Below the pieces are notes generated by a model that was not told the DNA's origin, did not search any database, and worked only from the letters and a program-made list of their open reading frames with translations. Below, piece after piece: positions 1-12,500 of a DNA stretch of 64,000 nt; the first letter of the stretch is position 1; every line of letters begins with the position of its first letter. A program made the position numbers and the translations under genes. The stretch comes from Stercorarius parasiticus. Taxonomy: Eukaryota; Chordata; Aves; Charadriiformes; Stercorariidae. The stretch covers positions 44,394 to 108,393 of the forward strand of contig VWZL01000674.1 in assembly GCA_013396915.1 (NCBI GenBank), written 5' to 3'.

Positions 1-994
1 ACACTTAACCTCGAACAGTGCAGTACAAAACATGCACAAAATACACCTAATATAAAGGCGGGTAACTAAATGAAAACTATCTAAATTCTCCAACTCATCA
101 TATTGAGGTCCTGTTTTCCTCATTTATTTCTCATGGGTGAAGAAGGCTGATCCAGCAAATAGGTTAAGCCTTGGATTCAGAGCACACAATCAAGCAGATC
201 CTCTGCGTGATACAGTAAAAATAAATATGTTCTCTGAAAGAGTGATTCTGAGTGGTTTAGAAGAACGTTATGGAAGACCATGTGAGCAGCAGTATGATGA
301 CTGTGGCAGGAATCCTCACCTCAGCCATGCACTTCATGTATATCCTCCAGGAGGGAAAACATTAACTCAGTTGCTCTTTCCTGTTCCCAAATCAGCAGGA
401 ATGAGGAAAAAGAGACAGAGATGTGGCAGGGCAGCACACGTGGTGAACAAGCAGGACACATGCTTAGTGACCAGACTCACACCCCCACACCCACAATACC
501 TGGCTCAGAGTGTACTTGCATGCTGAGCTAGGCTCCAGGGAGAACGGACAACTCACAATAACTATTTTTAGCAATTTGTAGTAAAATGGAATTGGTAGTA
601 AAATTTGTAGCAAATATAAATAGAAAGGTAAGGAATTTAAATATGAGTTAATATTTTACTTTTAAAAAAGGAGAAGAGTTCCCTGACAGGAAATATGTTC
701 TAGAATATTTTCTAATAAACCAATCTTGGTGAATAGAAGTATTTAAGAAATAGTTTACAACGTATCCTTGAGTGTAGCTTTTAAACAGTTTCCCCAGAAT
801 AGACTCCTGTGCAAAAACCTGTAAAAAGCTGCAAATTTTTTTAACCATTTAGAGGGCATACAAGAGATGGGCAGAGTAGCCAAATCCAGGAAGCAACGTA
901 TGTACTGCTGCTTTGCAGTGCTGCTCTTCTGCCATAACTCGGCACAGAAATGTAATATTCCCTTAACTATACAGTATCTAAAAGCAACAATATA
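1..994. other. Unannotated A+T-rich DNA
   Basis: I see no recognisable gene, RNA or repeat here. A frame at 137-526 (+) stays open for 129 codons but begins at GTG, has no recognisable domain, and lacks a clear exon structure, so I treat it as chance. The stretch ends where a CR1 element begins. Confidence 0.6.
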
Positions 995-1088
995 TTCAGC
1001 CTGGAGAAGAGAAGGCTCCAGGGAGACCTTCCAGCCCCTTCCAGGCCCTACAGGGGCTCCAGGAAAGCTGGGGAGGGACTCTGGAGCA

Positions 1089-1114
1089 GGGAGGGGAGCC
1101 ATGGGACAAGGGGG
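1089..1114 (+). other. Predicted G-quadruplex motif in CR1
   Basis: Four G-runs lie at 1089-1091, 1093-1096, 1103-1105 and 1110-1114, separated by loops of 1, 6 and 4 bases. This fits the canonical G3+N1-7 pattern on the CR1 sense strand. Folding is inferred, not shown. Confidence 0.6.
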
Positions 1115-1301
1115 AACGGTTTTAAACCGAAAAAGGGGAGATTGAGATGAGATATTGGGAAGAAATTCTTGGCTGTGAGGGCGGTGAGCCCCTGGCCCAG
1201 GTTGCCCCGAGAAGCTGTGGCTGCCCCATCCCTGGAGGGGTTCAAGGCCAGGTTGGACGGGGCTTGGAGCAACCTGGGCTGGTGGGAGGTGTCCCTGCCC
1301 A

Positions 1302-1325
1302 GGGCAGGGGGTGGCACTGGGTGGG
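1302..1325 (+). other. Second predicted G-quadruplex motif in the same CR1
   Basis: G-runs lie at 1302-1304, 1307-1311, 1319-1321 and 1323-1325, with loops of 2, 7 and 1 bases. The motif sits about 35 bases before the CR1 tail. The other + strand CR1 copies in this window lack the last two G-runs at the same place. Confidence 0.6.
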
Positions 1326-2475
1326 CTTTAGGGTCCCTTCCCACCCAAACCATTCTGTGATTCTATGATTCTATGGCAGAAAAATAGCTTTGGCAGAAAT
1401 ATATGAATTAATTTTGTTCTGTCCCTTAACACGATCTGGAAAATGATGGAAGAGCTGCAAGTGGCAGGACGAGGCAGCATCACTGGCCTCAACCAGCACA
1501 AAGTCTTAGCAAAAGAGAGGAACCACTCATGGTACTACTATGGAGAACTACATCACTCTGTTCTCACTGTTTAACACTTTCATCCTTTTAAAAGCAGAGA
1601 ATCCTTCATGGAAGATGTGTGCTCTGTTCTAGAAAATGGATTAACATCACGTATTATTTGCCAGGTAGCTATGAATAAATCCTAACAATGCTCTTTCCAG
1701 CTTTGTACTTCACGATGAGCACATCTGACTGGTGCATCTCACTTGTTCTACTTATTTCTACTTCATTCTACTCTAAATTCAATTCATTTCCTAGCTGACG
1801 TGAATGATGACGCTATTAGGAGAAAAGGAATCATAATAATAGATATGGCCAATTCAGATTAATAGTTTGACAAAAGCTCAGTGTGAGCCACTCTTCCGAC
1901 AGCGTTCTGCAGGCAGGCATCGCGGACCCTGCCGGCTGAGCATCACCTCCAGGAACACAATCAAAAGGTTGATCAAGTTTTCAGAACTGCCAGAACCCCC
2001 CCAAAATACACACAGCACATGTGCCACTGTACAGTTTTCATATGTGCTCAGCATTTTTGCCAAAACAAGTGAATCTCTGCTCCCCCCACCCAGCCCCCTT
2101 AGAATTTCTAGCAAAATACTTTTATTCGATCACTTAGTAACAAGTTGTTGGTTTAGATGCTGAATTCTTTCATGTCTTTCTGAAAACATTATGGATCTTA
2201 AAAGTGCTAATTTCGTATTCAAGTTTCGGAGGCTCCATATGCCTCCATGTACAACCAAGTAATTCACCTGCAGCTGTTTAAGCACCAAATTTGTCAGTGA
2301 CTAAACACTGAGACCACTTTATGTCGTATACAACTTTCTTGTTTATAGTCTAATATGTTCAATTACCATCCACACCAATTTAGGGCCCACATTTATGTTC
2401 CACATGAATTTTATTTATTCACTTGAGTATTCTCCTTGATCTTAGACACAGAAAATAGCAACAGATTCAACACCA

Positions 2476-2496
2476 CCCCCCCTTTTTTTTTTTTTT
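2476..2496 (+). repeat. C7T14 homopolymer tract
   Basis: Seven C followed directly by fourteen T are visible. On the opposite strand this is A14G7. No retrotransposon body adjoins it that I can recognise. Confidence 0.9.
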
Positions 2497-5400
2497 ACAG
2501 TGAACATTTTGTCTACGTTTGGTAATTTTCCTATTTAACATAAAAGGACACAAATACACCAGGGTCTGAATACTGCAAACATCACCCCAGGCAAATGAAT
2601 AATTTTACTTAAAGCAGCACTCTTTTTGGCAGTAGAAGATGCAGCATCTTGCTTTAATACACAGGAAAATAGAAACACTAGCAAAATTGGACCACAGTCC
2701 TACTTATAAGCAGTTTCAGAGACAACTGAAATCTTTTGGGGAAAAAAAGAAATCATACACAAATTAGGGAAGACAAGCATATAATGCACTGTCTGAATTG
2801 CTATGGGTTTGACTAAAGATAGGTGTAACAACTAAACATATTTATGCCAGAAGAAGTGAGCTATAAGTGAGATGTTATACTGATGACCGTAATACTTCAA
2901 ACTCACATAACAGATAAATTATTAATTTAAACCATAAGTTAATCCTCATAATCTAAATTACGCAGAGGAATGCAGAACTCAGAAATACTGAAAAAAACAG
3001 TCTACTTCTAAGGAATCTAGAAGTTTAATGTTACAGAACAGGAGAATAATGCAGGAAAGACTTCATCAATTACCATAATTCACAACTAAAATAGTGCATT
3101 TGATATTTTGCCTGGGAAAACAGGACAGCATTCAGTAGTCAACCAACTTTGAAGACTACTGGGTCCTTCTGATAGAGAAGGCTGCACTGCGCAAATCTGC
3201 AAGGACTATGGATCTACATAACGGTACTGGAAGCGTGATTATCTAAACCAAACAGATTTCTCCAGCTGCCTTTATGAGTTTTCTGGACCTCTTAATTTAT
3301 TTGGGACATTCTTTGCCCATGGCAAAGCATCTTCTAATAGCCTGGTACTTCACCAGATAAAATGCAACGCAACTGAAATGCAAACATTTTCCTCAATTTC
3401 CAATCAAAGCAAGGTCTCCTGTTTTAAAGAAATAAGACTTTGAATTGTTAGTAAGAACTTTTTAATTGATGCCATTGAGTGTACTGTTAAGAGAATGACA
3501 TTTAATCATCTGTATTTCCAATAAAACTTAATAGTTTAGTACAGCCAAGAACATGAAAAAATTACATTACTCATTGTGTAATACTAACATATAAAAAAAA
3601 TAAAATCAGGAAAGTTAGCTGAAGGCATTATGCTAGAAAAAATGAGTAGCAGGTAAATGTGTACTGCTAGGCGTTCCTCTCAAAATTATGGGCTACCTAC
3701 AAACACTTGTATGGTATGTTAAAGTTAACCTCCCGAAGGCAAGGAAGGGCCAAAATAAAACACTCATTGAAATTTATTCTTTCAAATTTACCTCCTGATG
3801 AGCATTATCCAATAGGCAATCACTATTTTTTCACCACATTATTGTATTGCCACAGAAATCCTGTGATGAATTAAGGTATCCATGTTTTATGGATGCAATT
3901 TTCCTGGAACAATGAGCCCTGTGGCACTGGTGCAAATCAGAGCCCAGGCACTCCAAGTTCAGCACGTGGGAAAAAAAGTGAAACACCTTCTAGGAACTCT
4001 GCAATTATGTAAGAAAGTAATATATTCTCCATGTCAGCATCTAACTACTTTAACCTTGTCCATCATTCTCTTCCTGACCTCTTTTTCTCATTTGCTTCCC
4101 TATCTCCATTTTTTTAACAGATAAAGGAAAGGATTTTCAGAAAAGCATCAATCGTAGCACTCTCGGCTCATTTCAAGCTACTTAGTGTATCTTTAGTAAG
4201 TGTGGCATGATACCACAAGAAGCAAAAAATAAAAAGCACATGATCTTGTATCTGAAGACCGAACAACTCATTTTTGAATGCTTGACTGAAATTACTAATA
4301 TGCTTTAGTTTTTTAAATATTACTAAAACTAACTGCACAGTTGCATAACATGCCATATTTTATCACAGTCATCTTCATGCACAATTACCCACTAACAAAA
4401 TACTTCTGATATATACATGCAAGTATTTTATTAGAAGTAATTATAAAATGTAACTAAAAAACCCCAACAGATTGGTTTATTAAAATTGATACTTCTGATC
4501 TAATATGTGGTCATAAATGTTTCATTTTTAACAACTAGGTTTTCATCTTTACAAGTAATACTGGATGCATATAGTGTATTGCACTCCAATTACCACACAA
4601 AATAGTTAATTAATTAAATCAGTAATGGTGGGGTAGCAAGCATGCCAATAACACTGCAGACTCTCATTATTGTACAATAACATTTGACAGGCCTTAGAAA
4701 ATGCTGCAAAACCTGCACTAAAGTCACACATAAGCACGGTACTCTATTAGTTTGCTTTCTACAAGTGAGGTCATTCCTGACATAAATCACATTTATTTGA
4801 TCTGTGTGGCCAGAAAGAATAAGGAGTCTCCAGCCATGCCCCTCTCCTCAACAGCAAGATGCCAAAAGGGCTACAAGATACAAAAATGATTGTCAACCAA
4901 CAACAACAGATGAATGTCTGCAGAGAATACTTTTCCAGAAAGTAATTAATAAACAAATAAGTTAATAAATAAAGAGCATCTAACCGACAATATTGCATGC
5001 TGAAGAAAATCTGTGTAGGGTGCTCAGATTCTCTACTTATGTTGAACACCTGCCATATCTTGGGGTTTTGAGCATATGAATTCTCATAAACTGCAATTAT
5101 TCAACCAGCCTATTGATTTGTGAAACAACTGACGCATTCCTGTAGGGAGAAAAGAAACAAAGGGTTACACAGGAGGGAAACTCTGGTAAGAACTTGTAAG
5201 TACGACTGCCTTCAAAACTCATCGCTCAACAACGGCAATCATGGCCATACAAAAGCCTCACCTGCCACAACTTTATTTTCACATATTTTAAGTAGGGCAG
5301 ACAACTTTCTGCTTCCCAAGTAAACAGGTCTGAATCTTGAATCAATTTCTTATGTTTTGACTGTATCACAAAGGCTGATCAGAAGGGAAAAGATTGTAAT

Positions 5401-7745
5401 GTCTCTCTGGGGATGAATGTTTTCTCCTGTGCGCTGGTGTCTCTGTGCGTGGGCTGGAGAGGAAGACGGTAACTGTCCCAACTGGGCTAACAACCAGATC
5501 ATAGGTACCATTAGGGAAAAAATGTCCAAAGCCACATTCAGTTTTTCCTCACCACCTGAAGGATGCAGAGGCTGCTTAAACATGAACAGGGACAGAAGAG
5601 ACTTGACATTTCATCTGTTTTAAAGGGAGGTTTGGGATGGTCCCACCTTTCCCTACACTGGAGTTATGATTTACTACGAGCACTTCATGATCTCAGAACA
5701 GGCCAACTGCTCTCATACAGAGGTAACACGTTTCTTCCTGTTCCTCCATCCATGCCCTCTGTGTTTCCACAATTTTTCATGCCATATACTGAGAACATCC
5801 TTCAGACTATATTTCTACTTTGTTGTATAAAATGATAAGAGTAACCGATGACTGTAATTTAATGCTTTCTAGAGGAATACTTCAGAAAGATTGGGTCTTC
5901 CAGTCTTGCAAAAGTGGGTATGAACATTAAAAAGCTCTGTTCTCCTAACCTCCTCCTGGGAGAAAACAGTGCATTTCATGTTCCTTTCATGTTCTTCTCT
6001 CAAACCTGAGCTGACAGTCTGGCAGAAGATTCTGAAAAAGGACGGGCAACCATCATGCAACTATGCAAAAAACCCAGAGACATACACCTTTAAAAAAATC
6101 CAGCAAAATGAAGCAGGGACAAAGAAATCAACCAACAACACGGATGGACACAAAACAACCTACAAAATTTAAAAGCTGGGTTGTAGCTCTTGGCCATGGC
6201 ACTGAGCACAGCAGAAGCTAGGGGGAAAAATAATTGCTTGCAGAACATGTTTCCTATTGAAAAAAACCTGAATGAGTAGAACAGAAACATGCTTGGAAAA
6301 GTTCCTGCTCCCACTTTCAGGCAGAGGAAACCAGCATGACAGGCTGGCTGCTGAGCCAGTGATGTGAAGATTGGTGCCCAGTTTCCTGAGCTGCTGTAGA
6401 CCCCAAGGCACTTACTGATGTGCTGCTGAAGCACACTTTGTTTTGGGAAAAAAGGATTCGAGCACAGAGAAAGTTCAATGCTGCTGGAACAAAATACTTC
6501 AAAATATTAGCAGCAAGAAAAAAAACCCAAAGCAAACAAACTTATGGCAGGCATTTTTCACAAAGTGAAATTTCATTTCCCAAACTGCTCTGGGGTCTCC
6601 TCTGTACTTTGGACCCAAGTTTCACCTTAGGTAGACAAGCGTGCTTTTTCCACCTCTGTTCATATGTTTATGTTTAAGACAAGTCCCATTCCTGCTTAGG
6701 AAATCCCTAAGTTCTATGACAATCTGTTAATGACATATGCACACTGGTACCAGAAACAGCCATAGTAACTGGTAATTGCAGAAAACCAGGTATGTCCATA
6801 AAATTATCGAGCAGGCTGAAGCAAACCTCAAATAATGTCTGTTTTACTTACTGACTTCTAGCAGTACGCTCACTTGCCCTCCTTCTTCTTTAATCACCGC
6901 TGAGGTTTTTTTGGGTAACAATTTGATTTCAGTCAAAGGCGAGACGAATGGTACGGAAGTTACCAGATTTCAGACAGTAAAAAACTGAGTTATTTGTTAA
7001 AAGTTACTTTAAATCACCAAAGTCATCAAAAAACCCACTTTCTCTAAAAACACAGATTGTTATACTTTTCATATGCTGAACAAGGTTTCTTTTCCCTTAG
7101 CAAACCTCAGCTCCTTATTAGTTCTCTGTAACTTCTGAAAGTCTCTTTCACGGACTGTGCAAATTTTGTAATTTCTGTGTTAAATAAAGCATCAACCAGC
7201 ACCTGAAAATGAGACTGTTGTAATTCTTTCTTTCTCCCCCTGTATCTTGGGCTAGATCAAGAGTAAGACTGCATTCAGTAATTGTTAGCCCTTACACTGA
7301 CTGCACAGTGAGAGAACCAAGCAGTGCAGGAAAGCGCTCTGCAATTTTCAACACCCAGAGCAGATTCTTCGCTGAACCTAAAAGTCCTATGTCAACCCAG
7401 CTCTTGACCTCCCCTAAAATGAACTCTTCTCAGACACCGGTTCTGTATTTCTAATCACACCCTGTCTGGTTTCCTCATAAGAGCTCTTTAACCAACCTCA
7501 GGCAAAACTGCGGCCTCATTGGGCCACCAGAAAAACAGTTTGTTCCTCATTTATATGGTACTTCCGCATCGGAGCGCGCACACCGTGCCACCACTGCTCC
7601 TGCCCGCAAGAATCCACACTCAGTCTGTGGACAACCAAGTATCAGCGACGCGTTACGCTGGATGCCTTCCCTACATGGTGTTAGCAATAAAAGTAAAAAA
7701 TTTCTTCCAAGTGCTGCAGCTGAATGGCACTCCGCACAGAATGGA

Positions 7746-7746
7746 N
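7746..7746. other. Unresolved base (N)
   Basis: A single N lies in otherwise continuous unique sequence. Unlike the N at 32769, the flanks are not duplicated, so this looks like a simple ambiguous base rather than a mis-joined gap. Confidence 0.95.
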
Positions 7747-9210
7747 GGCTGTTCCAGTGCCTGTAAGATAAGTTCCTGTATGCCTACAGAGAACTTCACC
7801 TTCAAATCTGCTCCAAATACTCCCCCTACATTAATAGACGAAAATCTGGGAAAGCGGTAACATTCATTCCATCTTGATTTCCCCTTGAACAATGGATTTT
7901 ACACCTAACGAAAGAACACTGTCTGAAAATAGAAACTTTTGATACGTTTATACACTCTAGCTCATCTACAAAATGTCTGAATTCCTAGGGGACCAGTAAA
8001 GCCCATTAGCAAAACTAGTGCTAATATTCTGTGAAAAACACTAAGGTAAAACTAAAAATCTTATGAGTGCTTCGTATTATACTAAAAGCAACATTACTGT
8101 AATTAAAACACAGCCTCTCCAGTATGTTAAACTAGCTGTTTGGAAGTTCATTATCTAACAATGAAGTGACTAGGACGGATATTTAAGCTAAAACATGCTC
8201 AGTACCTTTCAATTACGAAGGGCTGCACAGAGGCCAGCACTGCTACCCGAACAAATGGACTCCCTCCAGCCATGGCTGCAAACTGCTGTGCTCCGGGCGA
8301 TGCACACGACCGACAGCCATCCCTCCTCGAACGCATGGATTATTTTGAGGTGAGGATGCAGTGAGCCAAGAAGCACGCAGAATCACTGCCGCTGAGATGA
8401 TTACAGCCAGATTTAGACACAGTGGGGCTGCGGACCGTCATGGTTTTGGAGTCTCCCATGCACGAGAACAACATCTGGAGGGTCACCTCCGTCCCGCAGC
8501 TCAGGCTCTGCTCCAAAGAGCCTCCCAGATTTCTCTCGCTCTAATTATTCACTCCCAAAGCCCAACTGGAAGCATGCTGAGTGTGAGTAGCATATGCTAA
8601 TTTTAGGACCTTAGATCCACTAACTACGTACCCTCCAGTACGTTTTGTCTGTCTCCCAAAGACAAATGTTTTTTGTGCTTCAAAGCAGAAAAGTCAACAC
8701 ATGAACATAAATAGAAGCCACAATCCTTAAAAAGACAAGAAAAACTACTGGAACGAAGTACTTGAATAAACAGGGAGGAGAATCTGCATATGAGGAGACA
8801 TTTAAGCACTTCTGACCAAGATTTCACATAAACTGACAGCAAAGTGGGAACGTCTCACAGTCGGTGCTAACGAGGGAGGGTAATTCCTTACCCCTCCTTA
8901 TGGATTTAAGCAGCTCATGCTGGGGTGCAGAAAAGCACCTGCCATGATCCAGGATCCAAGGCTCCAGAAATTTCCTCAAGGTAGTGCACCTGGACCCCTG
9001 CAGGAGGGAAGGGGGCCTCCCTTTCTCCCTGCAGCATCCTCTCAGATAAAGTTATTTGCCTCAGCAGCCAGAGATTCTGACTTAAATGATCTCCATGTTT
9101 GAGGAACCTGAACCTGTAACTCCCATCTCAAAGGGAACTTCAAACCATCAATCTAATAAGCAAGTTAATTAGAAACACCAGATTTACATGTTTGGACCAA
9201 GCAGACCAAA

Positions 9211-9427
9211 CACAGAATCACAGAACCATTTAGGTTGAAAAAGAACGTTTTGGTGAAGAAGTTGTTCCCACTGTCCAATCTAAACCTCCCTGGACACAAC
9301 TTGAGGCCGTTTTCTCTTGTCCCATCGCCTGTTACTGGGGAGAAGAGACCGACGACCCCCCCTCGCTACACCCTCCTTTCAGGGAGCTGTAGAGAGCGAG
9401 GTCTCCCCTCAGCCTTTGCTCTGTTTT
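9211..9427 (-). mobile_element. CR1 LINE fragment with internal deletion
   Basis: Read on the + strand this begins with 'cacagaatcacagaaccat' and 'taggttg', the reverse complement of the CR1 3' end, and runs through 'caatctaaacctccctgg', 'aacttgaggccgttttctc' and 'tttcagggagctgtagagag' to the segment before the ORF2 C-terminal region. Compared with the copy at 37601-37986, which shares these blocks, about 126 bp is missing between 'aggttgaaa' (9232) and 'tggtgaagaa' (9251). The copy is 5'-truncated and non-functional. The shared wording with the 37.6-kb copy suggests the same CR1 subfamily. Confidence 0.9.
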
Positions 9428-9509
9428 AACTTTACAACACTTTTGAGATAACAATAAGTAATAATATATGTCAGAGAACAATGGCAGCTGAACGTCTCGA
9501 CTGAGCTTT

Positions 9510-9524
9510 AAAAAAAAAAAAAAA
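9510..9524 (+). repeat. A15 homopolymer
   Basis: Fifteen consecutive A. It lies about 80 bp beyond the neighbouring CR1. CR1 elements do not end in poly-A, so it is not that element's tail. Confidence 0.85.
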
Positions 9525-12500
9525 CACAGAACATTTATTTTGTAATAATTTTAACTTAAGAACACACTCCCACAAGTATTTAGCACCTCTTACAATAAAA
9601 CATTTGAGAGCAGTAATTCAAAGTAGTGTAAAAATCATACGCTCTAAGAAAACACCATAACATGAGAAATTACTGTAAATTTTTGCCTAATGAAGTAAAA
9701 CCAAAGCTCAAAAGCAAATCCTTGACTGTCTCCTTTGTGATGAAGACACATGGCAGATACACTGAAGAATTACCCATCTCATAGCTTTGAATTTCTAGCA
9801 ATCCTAAAACTAACACATTAAACCCTGAAACATCTTATTTTAGTGGTCCCTAGAAGCCTGCGTGTATTTTTAACATTCATAGAACCTGCTGGTTCTCCTT
9901 TTCCCAGGACTTCTGTGGAGCCCTGCTGTCAGTAATTGCTCCTCCTCTGCCTCTCAGATAATTACATTCTTCCCCCACAGTGGAGTTTGGAAAGGTTTAA
10001 TTTTCTGGAACACAAGTTTGTTGCCAAATAGAAAATACACCTTTGAAAGAGTTTTTTTGGTGCTGGGTGATGAAACAACCCCTTTAGAAAGGCTAATTTC
10101 TGCATTTCAGAACTTAGAAAGCTTACTCTCTAGCATCCCCTGGTCCCTGCACCTGTTCAATGGTGTATTGCCTCTGCTTTCTGTAAACTTCTGACTAGAA
10201 AAAAGAGCCTAAAATAACAGCACTGGGAAATTCTAAACAAAAACCTCAAATTTTAGAAATCATACTCCGTGGGAGTACCAACAGCTCTAGGAACTGCATG
10301 CCTCAGCCAGCTGATGACACTTTTGTTGTAATTATGCACTCTAATATTTATGTTATTAACGGAGTTTCTTTTAAATTCACAAAGCAATATGAGAATCAAC
10401 CATTCGTTCCCACATTTTAAGGACAGATCCAGATTAGCTATCACGGGAAGTTTCTAACCAAGCCAGGAGAACACATCAGAGAGCCAAGACACGTGGGAAC
10501 CAAAGGAGATTTGAGAGGTGTTTGCATTTGGACCCATCAACCATCAGACCCAAAGCAGACCCTACATTTAAAGCAGCTTGTGTCCGCTGTGCGAAAAGGA
10601 CAGAGCTAGCAACAGGGAGGAGGCCACTCCAGTCAAAAGGTACACAGAAGTGACGGCGTGCCAGACTTACAGACAAAACGCAAGTGTGTGCAGAGATACG
10701 AGGCCTGTAGAAACACAGGGTGATGTATTTTTCTGTGGTCCAACATTAAGTTCCACTTTAGATAAATTCGTAAGAGTGGGATCAGTAGGAGATGGCAGAG
10801 TCAACACAAATATTTGCAGAGTTACAAGTACAGCTCCTATTTTTAATCAGCTGAGAACACTTGAATGCTAATGCATAATATTTTAATAGAAATTGCACAC
10901 ATCTCTCACTACCATATTAATAGAGCTACATTCAAATTATACTCCACATGATTCACCACGAGCGTGGCCCACAGAATCATTAATTTTCCAGCATTCTCAA
11001 ATTTAAGTCTTCTGATAAGGTGTTGTGAGAGTTGACCACGACAATGGTTCAAGAACTTCGGGAATCACGATTAGCCGCTCTCATCTGTGGCTTCTCTGCA
11101 CTCCCAACAACTGGGACAGGCACAAGCGGAGGACTGTTACCCTGGGTAGCAGACTCTACAAATAGAGGAGGGTACTACGTAACTCGCTAGCTAGCTTGTG
11201 GCCACTAACAATAAAACACAAATGATACTCACACCTAACTAAGCCAAAATATAATGTCTAGAAAAGACTAAAAAGGCAGGACAGCCAAATACACTCTCAC
11301 GCTGCTATCACAATGGACGTATCACAGACAAATTCTTTAATATGCTGTCCGAAACATTTGCACTTTACATTCATACCTTTCTATTGATGACATGCATACG
11401 TAACATCCACGATTTAACAAAAGGGCAGGAAGCATATAGTACATCTGTTCACTTTAAAAACATTTCCAGGAATGCAGAAACCCACAAGAACACTGAAGAA
11501 CTTTTCATACGAATGATGAAAAAATATCAAAACATCAAACCTGGCAACTGATTATTCCCATGCACAGAGTGAAAATAAAATTGATCAGATGCCAAATGCC
11601 AAGATACAGTAAGTGAGATGTGTCTGTCAGTACTCAACAGAGCTGAATTTAAAACTGTTCAAGTTTCTTATTTCTATACAGAGGGAGAAAAACTGTCCCA
11701 AGTCCGATCTCATTCAGGATATTTTATTTTTTTTTTTCCTTTCTTAAGCATTGAATTATATCAGGCATTTCAGGGTCTTTGTTTACAAACCCTTCCAAGC
11801 CTCTGCTTTCATGTATATAAACCTAGATAACATATTAAAAATGAATGCACTTGCTCTTCGAAGCTAGACTCCCAGTATGCATTGTCTCTGGAAGGAGCTG
11901 GAGAGGAACAAGGGTCTGCCATATGAGTTTGGGGAGTCCTTATCAAATATTCAGTCAACCTAATTCCTTGGAGAACGTGAATTTTTAAATATGATTTTAA
12001 ATGTACAGGAGCGCATTACCTCTCTACTAAAATTTTTATGAACCGCTCACTTTGAATATATACACGATGCATTTGTTTATGAATAGACGATTTCAAAGTG
12101 CATTACATATGAACACATTTAAAAGATGATTTAATGTGAGCTTGACACACATACTAAAAATAATTTAAGAACAGTTACACGAACTGTTTAATGAGTAGCT
12201 CTGGACAGGGAAGGGACTGGGTTTACTATTTTCCACCCTTTGCTCAACGGGTATAAATTTAATAAAATGCAAGTTGAAAAGCAAAATAGCTCCTGCCTAC
12301 TAGCTACACAACCACAACAGAGACGTAGACTACACAGAGAACTGCAAATTGAGCATTTAAATAACAGATGAATCTCTGATGCTCAGAATTCGTGAGCATC
12401 CACAATTTGTGAGCACAGACCACAATGTCTATGAGGGGCCAAATAATGAAAAAGCGGTAAGATTTGCTTACATTTCAGCAGGAAGGACACAACAGAAAAC

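Larger units (their letters stand above)
995..1376 (+). mobile_element. CR1 LINE, 5'-truncated copy (3' end of ORF2 and 3' tail)
   Basis: This is a non-LTR retrotransposon fragment in + orientation. It opens with the CR1 segment reading 'ttcagcctggagaagag', continues through the conserved ORF2 C-terminal region (peptide LPREAVAAPSLEGFKARLDG in one frame), and ends with 'cattctgtgattctatg' followed by a second ATTCTATG unit, the avian CR1 3' repeat. Only about 380 bp of a multi-kilobase element is present, the usual result of incomplete reverse transcription. The middle (about 1060-1150) diverges and is G-rich, and the reading frame is broken, so the copy is dead. Identity as CR1 is certain; the subfamily is not assigned. 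Confidence 0.95.
1377..9210. other. Unannotated unique DNA
   Basis: No gene is recognised. The stretch holds a C7T14 tract (2476-2496), one unresolved base (N at 7746), and a locally more CpG-containing part at about 8215-8600. Short open frames occur throughout (for example 6090-6434 on -, 7519-7860 on +), but none resembles a known protein and the longer ones overlap others on the opposite strand. It reads like intronic or intergenic vertebrate DNA. Confidence 0.6.

Noticed and set aside
137..526. 129-codon open frame (+)
   Set aside because: Non-ATG start, no homology recognised, no splice or promoter context.
6845..6957. Exon-like segment on the - strand with a strong donor-like site (agtaagt)
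   Set aside because: The open frame is only about 37 codons. The nearest upstream acceptor-like AG puts a TGA in frame, so a coding exon does not work.
8221..8351. CpG-containing segment followed by a donor-like 'gaggtgagg' (+)
   Set aside because: More than one frame stays open for a similar length, none is recognisable, and no good acceptor was found.
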